Source: Patagioenas fasciata (taxonomy: Eukaryota; Chordata; Aves; Columbiformes; Columbidae). From it: 64,000 nucleotides of DNA. Numbering within the stretch: position 1 is the first letter of the stretch; each line of letters opens with the position of its first letter. The notes under the pieces were generated by a model, which was not told the origin of the DNA, did not search any database, and saw only the letters and a list, made by a program, of their open reading frames with translations. Positions 13,341-27,662 of this stretch are shown here, one piece after another. The stretch spans positions 2,666,001-2,730,000 of the forward strand of contig NW_027288732.1 in NCBI RefSeq assembly GCF_037038585.1, written 5' to 3'. The position numbers and the translations under genes are program-made.

Positions 13341-16300
13341 CCTGGGTTGGTCCCTCCTGAAGTCCAGGGTGGGTCCCTCCTGAACTCCTGGGTGGGTCCC
13401 ACCCTGAACTCCTGGGTCCTTTGGGGCACTTCTGGTCCCCCTCCTGAACTCCTGAATGGGTCCCTCCTGAACTCCTGAATGGGTCCCTCCTGAACTCCTG
13501 AATGGGTCCCTCCTGAACTCCTGGGTGGGTCCTGCCATGAAGTCCTGGGTGGGTCCTGCCATGAAGTCCTGGGTGGGTCGCTCCTGAACTCTGGATCTTT
13601 TGGGGCACTCCTGTGTCCCCTCCTGAACTCTGGATCATTTGGGGCACTCATGGGTTCCGCCCTGAACTCCTGGGTCCCCTCCTGAACTCCTGGGTGGGTC
13701 CCCTCCTGAACTCCTGGGTCCCCTCCTGAATTCCTGGGTGGGTCCCCTCCTGAACTCCTGGGTGTTTCCCTCCTGATCTCTTGGGTGTCCTCCTGATCTC
13801 TTCGGTCCTTTGGGGCAAACCTGGGTTCCCCCCTGAACTCCTGGGTCCTTTGGGGCACTGCTGGGTCCCCTCCCGAACTCCTGGGTGGGTCCCCTCCCGA
13901 ACTCCTGGGTGGGTCCCCTCCCGAACTCCTGGGTGGGTCCCCTCCCGAACTCCTGAGTCCCCTCCTGAAGTCTTAGGTACTTTGGGGCACTCCTGCGTCC
14001 TCTCCTGAACTCCTGGGTCCTCTCATGAACTCTTGGGTTACCCCCTGAACTCCTAGGTCCCCTCCTGAATTCTTCAGTCCCTCCCTGAACTCCTGGGTAG
14101 GTCCCTACTGAACTCCTGGGCGGGTCCCTCCTGAACTCTGGATCCTTTGGGCACTCCTGGGTCCCCTCCTGAACTCCTGGGTGCCCTCCGAACTCTTGTG
14201 TTCCCCCCTTCACTCCTGGGACCTTTGGGGCACTGCTGGGTCCCCTCCTGAACTCTGGATCCTTTGGGGCACTCCTGGGTCCTCTTCTAAGCTCTTGGGT
14301 CCCACCCTGAGCTCCTGGGTCCCCTCCTGAACTCCTGGGTCCTTTGGGGCACTGCTGGGTCCCTTCCCGAACTCCTGGGTGGGTCCCCTCCCGAACTCTT
14401 GGGTACTTTGGGGCACTCCTGAATCCCCTCAGAACGCCTGGGTCCCCTCCTGAACTCCTGGGTCCTTTGGGGCATTCCTGGGTCCCCTCCTGAACTCTGG
14501 ATCCTTTGGGGAACTCCTGGGTCTCCTCCTGAACTCCTGGGTCCTTTGGGGCACTCCTGGGTCCTCTGCTGAACTCCTGGGTCCGATCCTGAACTCTTGG
14601 GTTATCCCCTGAAGTCCTAGGTCCCCTCCTTAATTCTTCAGTCCCTCCCTGAATTCCGGGTCCCCTCCTGAACTCCTGGGCGGGTCCCCTCCTGAACTCG
14701 TGGGCGGGTCCCCTCCTGAACTCCTGGGCGGGTCCCCTCCTGAACTCTGGATCCTTTGGGGCACTCCTGGGTCCCCTCCTGAACTCCTGGGTCCTTTGGG
14801 GCACTCCTGGTCCCCCTCCTGAACTCCTAAATGGGTCCCCTCTGAACTCCTCGGTCCCCTCCTGAAGTCCAGGGTGGGTCCCGCCATGAACTCCTGGGTT
14901 GGTCCCTCCTGAAGTCCAGGGTGGGTCCCTCCTGAACTCCTGGGTGGGTCCCACCCTGAACTCCTGGGTCCTTTGGGGCACTTCTGGTCCCCCTCCTGAA
15001 CTCCTGAATGGGTCCCTCCTGAACTCCTGAATGGGTCCCTCCTGAACTCCTGAATGGGTCCCTCCTGAAGTCCTGGGTGGGTCCTGCCGTGAAGTCCTGG
15101 GTGGGTCCCTCCTGAACTCTGGATCTTTTGGGGCACTCCTGTGTCCCCTCCTGAACTCTGGATCATTTGGGGCACTCATGGGTTCCCCCCTGAACTCCTG
15201 GGTCCTTTGGGGCACTGCTGGGTCCCCTCCTGAACTCCTGGGTGGGTCCCCTCCTGAACTCCTGGGTGGGTCCCCTCCTGAACTCCTGGGTGTCCTCCTG
15301 ATCTCTTGGGTCCTTTGGGGCAAACCTGGGTCCCCTCCCGAACTCCTGGGTGGGTCCCCTCCCGAACTCCTGGGTGGGTCCCCTCCCGAACTCCTGGGTG
15401 GGTCCCCTCCCGAACTCCTTGGTGGGTCCCCTCCTGAAGTCTTAGGTACTTTGGGGCACTCCTGGGTCCCCTCGTGATCTCCTGGGTCCTTTGGGGCACT
15501 CCTGGGTCCTCTCCTGAACTCTTTGGTTACCCCCTGAACTCCTAGGTCCCCTCCTGAATTCTTCAGTCCCTCCCTGAACTCCTGGGCGGGTCCCTCCTGA
15601 ACTCCTGGGCGGGTCCCTCCTGAACTCCTGGGCGGGTCCCCTCCTGAACTCCTGGGCGGGTCCCCTCCTGAACTCCTGGGCGGGTCCCCTCCTGAACTCT
15701 GGATTCTTTGGGGCACTCCTGGGTCCCCTCCTGAAATCCTGGGTCCTTGGGGCACTCCTGGTCCCCCTCCTGAACTCCTGAATGGCTCCCCTCAGAACTC
15801 CTGGGTCCCCTCCTGAAGTCCTGGGTGGGTCCCTCCTGAACTCCTGGGTCCTTTGTGGCACTCCTGGTCCCCCTCCTAAACTATTGAATGGGTCCCTCCT
15901 GAGCTCCTGGGTGGGTCCCTCCTGAACTCCTGGGTCCTTTGGGGCACTCCTGGGTGAGTCTCTCCTGAACTCCTGGGTGAGTCCCTCCTGTACTCCTGGG
16001 TGGGTCCCTCCTGATCTCTTGGGTGCCGCACGAACTCTTGGGTCCTTTGGGTCACTGCTGGGTCCCCTCAGAACTCCTGGGTTCCCCACTGAACTCCTGG
16101 GTCCTTTGGAACACACCTGGTCCCCCTCCTGAAATCTTCGGTCCCCCACTGAACTCCTGGGTCCTTTGGGGCACTCCTGGGTCCCCTCCTGAACGTCTGG
16201 GTTCCCTCCTGAACTCTTGGGTCCCCTCCTGAACTCTTGGGTCCTTTGGGGCACTCCTGGGTCCCCTCCTGAACTCTGGATCCTTTGGGGCACTCCTGGG

Positions 16301-18585
16301 TTCCCCCCTGAACTCCTGGGTCCTTTGGGGCACTGCTGGGTCCCCTCCTGAAGTCCTGGGTGGGTCCCCTCCTGAAGTCCTGGGTGGGTCCCCTCCTGAA
16401 GTCCTGGGTGCCCTCCTTATCTCTTGGGTCCCCCACTGAACTCCTGGGTCCCCTCCTGAACTCCTGGATCCTTTGGGGCACTCCTGGGTCCCCTCCTGAA
16501 CTCTTGGGTCCCCTCCTGATCTCTGGATCCTTTGGGGCACTCCTGGGTCCCCTCCTAAGCTCTTGGGTCCTTTGGGGAACTCTTGGATCTCCTCAGTACT
16601 CTTGGGTTCCCCCCTGAACTCCTGGGTCATTTGGAGCACTGCTGGGTCCCCTCCCGAACTCCTGGGTGGGTCCCCTCCCGAACTCCTGGGTGGGTCCCCT
16701 CCCGAACTCCTGGGTACTTTGAGGCACTCCTGGGTCCCCTCAGAACGCCCGGGTTCCCCCCTGAACTCCTGGGTCCTTTGGGGCACTCCTGCGTCCTCTC
16801 CTGAACTCCTGGGTCCTCTCATGAACTCTTGGGTTACCCCCTGAACTCCTAGGTCCCCTCCTGAATTCTTCAGTCCCTCCCTGAACTCCTGGGTAGGTCC
16901 CTACTGAACTCCTGGGCGGGTCCCTCCTGAACTCTGGATCCTTTGGGCACTCCTGGGTCCCCTCCTGAACTCCTGGGTGCCCTCCGAACTCTTGTGTTCC
17001 CCCCTTCACTCCTGGGACCTTTGGGGCACTGCTGGGTCCCCTCGTGAACTCTGGATCCTTTGGGGCACTCCTGGGTCCCCTCCTGAACTCTTGGGTCCTT
17101 TGGTGAACTCCTGGGTCCCCTTCTAAGCTCTTGGGTCCCACCCTGAGCTCCTGGGTCCCTTCCTGAACTCCTGGGTCCTTTGATGCAAACCTGGGATCCC
17201 CCCTGTACTCCTGGGTCCTTTGGGGCACTGCTGGGTCCTCTCCCGAACTCCTGGGTGGGTCCCCTCCCGAACTCCTGGGTGGGTCCCCTCCCGAACTCCT
17301 GGGTGGGTCCCCTCCCGAACTCCTGGGTACTTTGGGGCACTCCTGAATCCCCTCAGAACGCCTGGGTCGCCTCCTGAACTCCTGGGTCCTTTGGGGCATT
17401 CCTGGGTCCCCTCCTGAACTCTGGATCCTTTGGGGAACTCCTGGGTCTCCTCCTGAACTCCTGAGTCCTTTGGGGCACTCCTGGGTCCTCTGCTGAACTC
17501 CTGGGTCCGATCCTGAACTCTTGGGTTATCCCCTGAACTCCTAGGTCCCCTCCTGAATTCTTCAGTCCCTCCCTGAATTCCGGGTCCCCTCCTGAACTCC
17601 TGGGCGGGTCCCCTCCTGAACTCCTGGGCGGGTCCCCTCCTGAACTCCTGGGCGGGTCCCCTCCTGGGTCCCCTCCTGAACATCTGGGTCCTTTGGGGCA
17701 CTCCTGGTCCCCCTCCTGAACTCCTAAATGGGTCCCCTCTGAACTCCTCGGTCCCCTCCTGAAGTCCAGGGTGGGTCCCGCCATGAACTCCTGGGTTGGT
17801 CCCTCCTGAACTCCTGGGTGGGTCCCACCCTGAACTCCTGGGTCCTTTGGGGCACTTCTGGTCCCCCTCCTGAACTCCTGAATGGGTCCCTTCTGAACTC
17901 CTGAATGGGTCCCTCCTGAACTCCTGAATGGGTCCCTCCTGAACTCCTGAATGGGTCCTGCCATGAAGTCCTGGGTGGGTCCTGCCATGAAGTCCTGGGT
18001 GGGTCCCTCCTGAACTCTGGATCTTTTGGGGCACTCCTGTGTCCCCTCCTGAACTCTGGATCATTTGGGGCACTCATGGGTTCCCCCCTGAACTCCTGGG
18101 TCCCCTCCTGAACTCCTGGGTGGGTCCCCTCCTGAACTCCTGGGTGTTTCCCTCCTGATCTCTTGGGTGTCCTCCTGATCTCTTCGGTCCTTTGGGGCAA
18201 ACCTGGGTTCCCCCCTGAACTCCTGGGTCCTTTGGGGCACTGCTGGGTCCCCTCCCGAACTCCTGGGTGGGTCCCCTCCCGAACTCCTGGGTGGGTCCCC
18301 TCCCGAACTCCTGGGTGGGTCCCCTCCCGAAGTCTTAGGTACTTTGGGGCACTCCTGGGTCCCCTCCTGAACTCCTGGGTCCTTTGCGACACTCCTGGGT
18401 CCGCTCCTGAACTCTTTGGTTACCCCCTGAACTCCTAGGTCCCCTCCTGAATTCTTCAGTCCCTCCCTGAACTCCTGGGCGGGTCCCTCCTGAACTCCTG
18501 GGCGGGTCCCTCCCGAACTCCTGGGCGGGTCCCTCCCGAACTCCTGGGCGGGTCCCCTCCCAAACTCCTGGGCGGGTCCCCTCCC

Positions 18586-18873
18586 GAGCTCCTGGGCGGG
18601 TCCCCTCCCGAGCTCCTGGGCGGGTCCCCTCCCGAGCTCCTGGGCGGGTCCCCTCCCGAGCTCCTGGGCGGGTCCCCTCCCGAGCTCCTGGGCGGGTCCC
18701 CTCCCGAGCTCCTGGGCGGGTCCCCTCCCGAGCTCCTGGGCGGGTCCCCTCCCGAGCTCCTGGGCGGGTCCCCTCCCGAGCTCCTGGGCGGGTCCCCTCC
18801 CGAGCTCCTGGGCGGGTCCCCTCCCGAGCTCCTGGGCGGGTCCCCTCCCGAGCTCCTGGGCGGGTCCCCTCCC
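18586..18873. repeat. Homogenised run of twelve 24-bp units
   Basis: Twelve consecutive copies of GAGCTCCTGGGCGGGTCCC followed by CTCCC are identical by eye, from 18586 with 24-bp spacing to the last start at 18850. They stand out from the divergent surroundings and indicate a very recent expansion by slippage or unequal exchange. Each unit carries a GAGCTC palindrome. On the minus strand one frame reads as an octapeptide repeat, which is a by-product of the 24-bp period. Confidence 0.9.
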
Positions 18874-19110
18874 GAACTCTTGGGTCCCCTCCTGATCTCT
18901 GGATCCTTTGGGGCACTCCTGGTCCCCCTCCTGAACTCCTAAATGGGTCCCCTCAGAACTCCTGGGTCCCCTCCTGAAGTCCTGGGTGGGTCCCGCCGTG
19001 AAGTCCTGGGTGGGTCCCTCCTGAACTCTGGATCCTTTGGGGCACTCCTGGGTTCCCCCCTGAACTCCTGGGTCCTTTGGGGCACTGCTGGGTCCCCTCC
19101 TGAACTCCTG

Positions 19111-19166
19111 GGGACCCACCCAGGAATTTATGGGGGACCCACCCAGGAGTTCAGGAGGGACCCAGG
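19111..19166. repeat. Inverted minisatellite units at the array edge
   Basis: At 19110 the array switches orientation. The next ~55 bp contain GGACCCACCCAGGAG- and TTCAGGAGGGACCCAGG-type strings, which are reverse complements of the units before them. This makes a small head-to-head junction directly before unique sequence. Confidence 0.75.
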
Positions 19167-19190
19167 CATCCGGCTGCCCGTCCTCTGCAG

Positions 19191-19593
19191 GCTCTGGACT
19201 TGTCTACTCAACGAGGTCACAACTCTGCAGGGTTTCCCACCCCTCCACCACCTGGAAAATCTGGATCTCCATGGAAACCATGAGAACCAAGGGGGCACTG
19301 GGAGGGACTGGGAGACACTGAGGGGTCAGTGAGGGTCAATGGGGATCAGTGCGACCGGATCAAAGAGAACTGGGGTGAAGTGGCGTGAACTGGGGGTGCT
19401 GGGGTCAGGTTCTGATTGGTTCCTCCCTTTGACTCTGATCTTAGCGATTGGCGACGCCTCCGCCCTCACCCCATTGGCTGCCTGCCCCCAGCTGCGCCGC
19501 ATCCAATTGGCCGACGCGCCCTTGGCCGCTGCCCCCGATCGCTGCGCCCGCCTGGCCAAGTTCCTCCCGCAGGTGACCATCGCTCTCACCTGA
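19191..19593 (+). CDS. 3' end of a leucine-rich-repeat gene (two last exons)
   Basis: A good 3' splice site (pyrimidine tract plus CTGCAG) ends at 19190. The exon read from 19192 contains LRR-type spacing, including LENLDLHGN. A possible donor at 19325 leaves one base, and the next acceptor (TTAG, ending 19444) opens an exon that supplies the two bases needed, so the frame joins. Exon two (19445-19593) encodes a terminal LRR/cap-like segment with LTPLAACPQLRRIQLA and ends with TGA at 19591. Two overlapping AATAAA signals at 19659-19668 follow. Upstream exons are outside the window or buried beyond the minisatellite, which would lie in the preceding intron. The specific LRR gene is not recognised. 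The donor is weak, so the splice join is an inference. Confidence 0.55.
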
Positions 19594-19658
19594 TTCGTCG
19601 GTGCCTCTGAAGACTCCGCCCACTCCCGCACAACCCACCTTAAAACACGGTGGGAGGC

Positions 19659-19668
19659 AATAAATAAA
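19659..19668 (+). terminator. Poly(A) signals of the LRR gene
   Basis: Two overlapping AATAAA hexamers lie about 70 bp after the LRR stop codon, in a position typical of a short 3' UTR. Confidence 0.6.
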
Positions 19669-19919
19669 GTGATGTTACCACAATGCGAGTCCATCTGTGT
19701 GACCCCAGCCTCGTCTGGTTCTGAGCGCGTGTCTGTCAGACGGCTGCTTTACTCTTACAAGTTCACTGCTGTGCGATTGTGATGGCGAAGGGCAATGCAA
19801 GATAGAAGGGTTTGTTCTGCTGGGGGTCACCACCCGCCCCCTGCGTCCGAGTGGGCCAATCAGAGGGCACGGGAGGGCTGGAGGGGCAGAGCACTGGTGT
19901 CCGTGCGGGAATTTGTCAC

Positions 19920-20175
19920 CGTGCGGCGTGCGTTCGACTTTGTCCTTGTCTCTGTCTGTGAACGTGTGGGACTCCGTGCCACGCGAGTGTTGGACTTTGC
20001 TGTGTCTATGTGTGTGCCTAGGACACAGTGTCACTGTCCGTGTGCCGGACTTGGCATCCGTGTGGGCACGTTAGACTCGGTGTCTATCGCTGTTGTGTGC
20101 GAGTGTCGGACTTTGTCTGTCTGTGTGTGCTGGTCTTTGTTTCTGTGAGTGTCGGACTCTGTCCGAGTGCGTGTT
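19920..20175. repeat. GT-rich degenerate repeat
   Basis: The tract is low-complexity and rich in TGTGTGT. A phrase similar to GTGTCGGACTTTG returns at irregular spacing of about 50-70 bp. No coding feature is supported. The sequence from 19700 to 19920 is unremarkable. Confidence 0.6.
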
Positions 20176-20327
20176 TGATGGAGTTTGAGCGGACCGGTTG
20201 GTGAGGTTGAATGGGATCGCGTGTGCAGTTCTGGCAGGGTTTCTATTGGACAGCATGTCAGATTATTTAAATTGCCAAACTAAAAATAAAATACAAACTA
20301 AACTTCCTTGTTGTTGTTTTTTCTTCA

Positions 20328-20433
20328 GGTGCAGCAGTAAGGCTGTGGATGCTCTAGGGGATTTAAAAAAAAAAAACATTAAATAAATAATTCCAGTCCT
20401 CCCCTAGAGCATCCACAGCCCTACTGCTGCACC
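20328..20433. repeat. 34-bp-arm inverted repeat (hairpin) with A/T loop
   Basis: The left arm (20328-20361) and right arm (20400-20433) are reverse complements over 34 nt with a single mismatch. They are separated by a 38-nt loop that begins with an A-run. A transcript from either strand would fold into a long near-perfect stem. It could be a foldback transposon remnant, a pre-miRNA-like hairpin or a replication-generated palindrome. I cannot tell which. The AT-rich sequence from 20434 to 20677 shows no gene. Confidence 0.85.
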
Positions 20434-20677
20434 AGACTTGTAGGTATTTTGTGTGGAAGAAAGAAAAAACGAAATTATACATTCCAATCCATTACATGAC
20501 ATTACCATACCCCTAGGAAAAACTCAAACCATAAATAGCCAAACACATATGAAACAAATGAGACCCTGATTATGTAAATTAAAACCCAATTATGAAAACG
20601 ACCTCGTTAAATATGCAAATGAGGTAAACACACCTCCTCCCCGCCACTTCACACCTCCTGCCTGGCCACTTCACACC

Positions 20678-20706
20678 GGGTTAGGGTTTAGGGTTAGGGT
20701 TAGGTT
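20678..20706. repeat. Short interstitial telomeric repeat
   Basis: About four TTAGGG-type units, one with an extra T (TTTAGGG), lie immediately next to the broken 3' end of a retroviral gag reading frame. Short telomeric tracts inside chromosomes often mark repaired double-strand breaks. Confidence 0.8.
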
Positions 20707-20707
20707 T

Positions 20708-21076
20708 TTACATATCATCCCAAAGTTCAAGTTTAAGTTTTGAGTCACTAATGCTCATAACAGTCTTTCCAGGTTTTAATTGCTTCACTGTAGTAATTAC
20801 CAGTTTACAGGTGGTTACAAGGCCGAGAATATATTTTTCACTGCGACTAATCGCCTTCCACAACACAGTTCCCACTTTTTCCCAGGTGTCTATTTGAAAA
20901 ACTCCTAACAGGTCAGCAGGAAACCCACTGCCTCTGCACCAAATTACCAATCTTTTGAGGTTACTCTCCTCATACTTCACCACTCTCTTAGAGAGAATAT
21001 GCGAGAGGAGCCGCAGTATTTCTTCTTCTTCTTTAAAAATATTCTGCCCCATCTCCTCTCGCCCCCAGCTGCTCAC
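20708..21076 (-). pseudogene. gag: Truncated retroviral gag (matrix region), minus strand
   Basis: This is an open frame on the minus strand. The first ATG is at 21052, giving a product of about 114 residues that begins Met-Gly, the usual N-myristoylation context. Its spacing of Trp, Leu and charged residues resembles the N-terminal gag of the provirus at 41.7 kb, including a W-x-x-(V/I)-G-T-x-L-W string shared by both. The frame ends at a stop directly at the telomeric repeat, so capsid, nucleocapsid and pol are missing. Downstream (higher coordinates) are a tRNA-Trp-type primer site and an LTR in matching orientation. The role would have been virion assembly at the plasma membrane. It is not expected to be functional. 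Confidence 0.65.
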
Positions 21077-21255
21077 CTCTTTGGGCGTCTGTTGCGACGA
21101 TATTGGATCCTTTATCCCTCCTCTGTCACTCCGTAGCCATCAATCGGGAGTCACGCAGCCCGCAGCCTGCGTCCCGGTCCCGGTCCAGCTGAGCCGTTCC
21201 AGCTGGGGCTCGCTCCCTGCAGCGGTTGCACACCTTCCGTAAATTCTCCTTAGGG

Positions 21256-21273
21256 ATCACGTCGGGGTCACCG
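21256..21273 (-). other. Retroviral primer-binding site, tRNA-Trp type
   Basis: On the minus strand this matches TGGTGACCCCGACGTGAT, the avian alpharetrovirus tRNA-Trp primer site, at 17 of 18 positions (the first base differs). It separates the LTR from the leader and gag. Confidence 0.75.
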
Positions 21274-21562
21274 CTTGCGAGGGCGCAAACTCACGGACTC
21301 CACGCAACTCAACACGAATTCAAGCGAAGCCATTTATTACAGAGACAAGCCTCCTTATATACGCAGTTATTTCCCGATAAGCGTCCACGTTCCAAACACG
21401 CGTCGGCTGATCGGATATCGTCCACGTTCGGGTCTTGTTATTATAGAATTACCTCACTCTCATAACAGATGTTGTTTTTCAGCCTTCGCGCCAGCCTTGG
21501 AGTTGCTTTGTCTAGTTCAGAAATAAATCTCTATCTAACAGAAACCCATCTGCACAACAACC
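21274..21562 (-). mobile_element. LTR of the truncated minus-strand ERV
   Basis: Read on the minus strand, this stretch has a TATATAAGG-type TATA box near 21355 and an AATAAA near 21335, followed by a short U5 that ends at the primer site. The outer edge, near a TGTTGTGCAG string at about 21560, is approximate. No second LTR was found, because the element is cut at 20.7 kb. Confidence 0.6.
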
Positions 21563-21589
21563 TTAAGAAAATCCCTTAAATCTCCCACA

Positions 21590-22870
21590 GGTGCTGTCAT
21601 TTCTAGTTAGGGTCCAGGTGATTTTATAAGGGTGGTGGGCGGGGCCTGGAATGATCGACCCCTCCCCTCGGCAGCTTTTGAGCCGTTTAATCTACGTGGG
21701 CAAACGTCTTTGGAGAAGTGGAGGTGTCTGTTCGAGGTACGAGCTTCAGGAGCAGTAAAGGTTCAGTAGCAGCTGTAGTAGAAAGGTTGTTTGTCATTAT
21801 GTTTCATTCATTGATTCGGTTCCAGGTGCTTTGCATTTTCCCAAAATTCCTGACTACAATGGAGATGGAGCGCTGGCAGTTGTATTTCACTTTCTATCTG
21901 CTCCCTAGAAAAACTAAGTTGACATCCATACTCAGTCTCATTGTAGCTGCAATAGCAGCAATAAAGTGCAGGTGCTGTCATTTCCAGGGAGATTCCAGGT
22001 AATTTGATAAGGGTGGTGAGAGGGCCTGGGGTGAATGACCCTGCCCCTTTCCCAGGGGCTTGTGGGAGGGGGTGGGCGGAGCCCTGGGTATTTGAGCCCT
22101 GGTCCCTGGACAGGGAGCTCATTCTGCTCCAGGGCAGCTTGGGTGGTGGTTCTCTGCTGCTTCTTCAGCAGTCGGCAACTTTTGAGATGTTTAATACAAA
22201 TGGGCTGATGTCTTTGGACAAGCAGAGGTGTCTGTTTGACGTAAGAACTTCAGGAGCAGCAAAGGTTCAGTAGCAGCTGTAGTAGAAAGATTGTTTGTCA
22301 TTATTTTTCATTTGTTGATTAATTTCCAGGTGCTTTGCATTTTCCTGAAATTCCTGACTGCAATGAAGATGCTGGAGTGCTGGTGGTTGTATTTCACTTT
22401 CTATCTGCTCCCTAGAAAAACTAAGTTGAAATCCATACTCAATCTCATTATAGCTGCAATAGCAGCAATAAAGTGCAGGTGCTGTCATTTTCAGGGAGAT
22501 TCCAGGTAATTTGATAAGGGTGGTGAGGGGATCTGGGGTGAATGACCCTGCCCCTTTCCCAGGGGTTTGTAGGAAGGGGTGGGCGGAGTCCTGGGTATTT
22601 GAGCCCCGGTCCCCGGGCAGGGAGCTCATTCTGCTCCAGAGCCTCTTCGGTGGTGGTTCTCTGCTGCTCCTGCAGCAGCCAGCAGCTTTTGAGATGTTTA
22701 ATCCAAATAGGCAGATGTCTTTGAACAAGCAGAGGTGCCTGTTTGATGTAAGAGCTTCAGGAACAGCGAAGGTTTAACAACAGCTGTAGTAGAAAAGTTG
22801 TTTGTCGTTATGTTTCATTTGTTGATTCATTTCCAGGTGCTTTGCATTTTCCCAAGATTCCTGACTACAA
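21590..22870. repeat. ~505-bp tandem repeat, about 2.5 copies
   Basis: Landmarks such as AGGTGTCTGTT, CAGGTGCTTTGCATTTTCC and GCAATAAAGTGCAGGTGCTG recur with a period near 505 bp (for example 21725, 22227 and 22732). The copies are roughly 85-90% alike by eye. Each contains an AATAAAG string and a GTATTTGAGCCC segment. Short open frames exist in every unit on both strands but match nothing I recognise. The sequence after the last copy, up to 23156, holds no clear feature except the start of the ORF noted next. Confidence 0.8.
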
Positions 22871-23031
22871 TGGAGAGGGAGTGTTGTTTTTTGGTTTGTA
22901 TTGCTGTATTAATAGTTGTTAATGTAATCTCTTCTCCTGGAAGAGCGTCTTGTCTCCAGAACCTTTGCAGCGTGCGGCGGCCCCCGGTGGATCATTCAAA
23001 TGTACCTCCCAGAACTCAGCCAAGGTGAGCA

Positions 23032-23685
23032 ATGAACCGTAGGCTACTATGGATAAATATTATTTGGGCGCTCGATAGCGTGCTTGTTCTCGCTTTCCTT
23101 ACTGTAGGCGGCGATGGAGAAAGCGACAACTGCGGGAAGATCCCCGTTAGCACAGGTGGCATTTTCCTCTGTCGAAGGTGGATTCAGTCCCTCGGCCCTC
23201 TGAAAGATAAGTGGAGGCACGAGGGCTGGGAAGGGACTGGGAATCGCAGGGTGGGTTTAAAGTTCTCAGACAGAAAAGCGCAGTCTAGGAGCGGTCCCCT
23301 TCGGGCAGATAAGGGGTCAGGGAACGTTCTGGTGCGATGCCAGCATCTGCCGGGCAGGGCAGCTCCAGCCGGCGCCTGTTGTCGTGTAGTTCGGGAAGCC
23401 CGCCTCGTGCCTGTCAGACGATCACGGGGTCTCGCTGTGCTCCGGGGGCCCAACGGGCCTCTCAGGTGCTATCCTGGGATCCGAAATGCCGGTGTTAATT
23501 GGCGTAGAGCCAATCGGGTGCTGGATTCTTGTATCATCAGCCAAAAGCCTGGATGGTGCTTGCATTTTGGACATTTCTGGTCAGCTGTGACTTACGGTGT
23601 CAATCTGGGCTGCATCAGCAGCTCTGCTCTCTACCCCTCCAGTCTAAAGGACTGGCACTTCAAGATGCTGGGAAGAAGTTCTTAG
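23032..23685 (+). other. 217-aa ORF overlapping a dispersed repeat, unknown
   Basis: An ATG-started frame of 217 codons begins with a hydrophobic, signal-peptide-like stretch of about 25 residues and continues through Arg/Gly-rich sequence. From 23157 on it overlaps sequence that also occurs, inverted, at 49.2-49.9 kb. There part of the same frame is open (LVPVRRSRG-like string). It could be a remnant of a transposon gene or a chance frame in a GC-rich repeat. No known domain is recognised. Confidence 0.25.
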
Positions 23686-23738
23686 GTCGTGCCGCCGTCT
23701 CCTCTGCGTGTGTGTGTGGCAGTGCCGCCGTCTCGTAA
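23157..23738 (+). repeat. Inverted-repeat arm 1 (partner at 49.2-49.9 kb)
   Basis: Reverse-complement matches to 49240-49895 include the TCCTCTGT(C/T)GAAG(A/G)TGGATTCAG segment, the GGGATCCG(A/G)AA(T/C)GCCGGTG segment, the AAGATGCTGGGAAGAAGT segment and the GCCGCCGTCTCCTCTG plus GT-run end. The arms are about 80-85% alike by eye. The family is unknown to me. Confidence 0.75.
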
Positions 23739-24437
23739 GGGTGTGACGTTTGGCTCCTTTTTCTTTTTCCTGGGGCTGCAGAAGAGGCTCCTTGCCTCAT
23801 CACTGCCTCCCTGCAGGGCATTTGGATTGATGCCGTCTCTGGTTTTGGGTCACTGTCGTCGCAGAGCGTTTTTGGTGCTGTTGCGGTTGTGTCGTCCATA
23901 GCGTTCTGTGGCGCGTTTGTCTGCGCACGTGCACGTTCGGCTCGGAGCTGCTCTGCCCGGCGGTGTGGAGTCAGGGGCGGGTGGAGTGAACTCTAGGGGG
24001 GGACATGCAGAGGCAGGGGGCACAGCGTCTGTGCCCCCACAGTCCAGGGTGCCCCCATAGCCATGATCCAGGTGCCGACAGCTGCCTCCAGCCATCGATT
24101 TCTTTGTTATTTGCCTCCCTCTCGCTCTCCCGCCCCGCTGCAGCGATGCTGGTGGGAGGGGGCATTAAGAAACCCCCCACGCAGCACCCACCTCTGTGCT
24201 GCTGCTCCTTCTCTCTGGATTTATAATACATTAGATATATATTTTTTTTAAAAAAGAGGGGAGAAAAGACCATCTAGAGGCTCTCGAGGGCCAGTGCCCT
24301 CCCCAGCAGCGTGTGCCCCCTCACCCTAGAAATACTACCTAGAAAATTCTTCCAGTGCGATTCTCAGGGGAGCCCCCGCTCCCAACGCCCTGGCCTGGGA
24401 CCCCCCTGACGCCCCCACCTCCGCCAGCCCAGTCTGA

Positions 24438-27640
<3,203 letters not shown>

Positions 27641-27662
27641 TGTCACCTGTGCCCCTCGCCCA

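Larger units (their letters stand above)
1..19110. repeat. Large 20/24-bp minisatellite array (left array)
   Basis: The basic unit is 20 bp, CTCCTGGGTCCCCTCCTGAA, alternating with a sister 20-mer that ends in CCTTTGGGGCA. A 24-bp variant arises from a 4-bp GGGT or GGGC duplication. Units differ by point changes and are arranged in longer patterns. The + strand is strongly C/T-rich, so the G-rich strand is the minus strand. The array begins before the window. Many long stop-free frames occur on both strands because 24 is a multiple of three and the unit has few stop triplets. I treat none of them as genes. No promoter, splice pattern or conserved domain is visible in it. Confidence 0.95.

Noticed and set aside
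13635-15755. 706-codon minus-strand frame in the left array, and many similar ones
   Set aside because: It consists only of minisatellite units (PRSSGGDP/QEFRRGP-type strings). Frames are open on both strands at once, which follows from the 24-bp period, and there is no gene context.
1-19110. CRISPR-like array
   Set aside because: Direct repeats without unique spacers, in a eukaryotic context.
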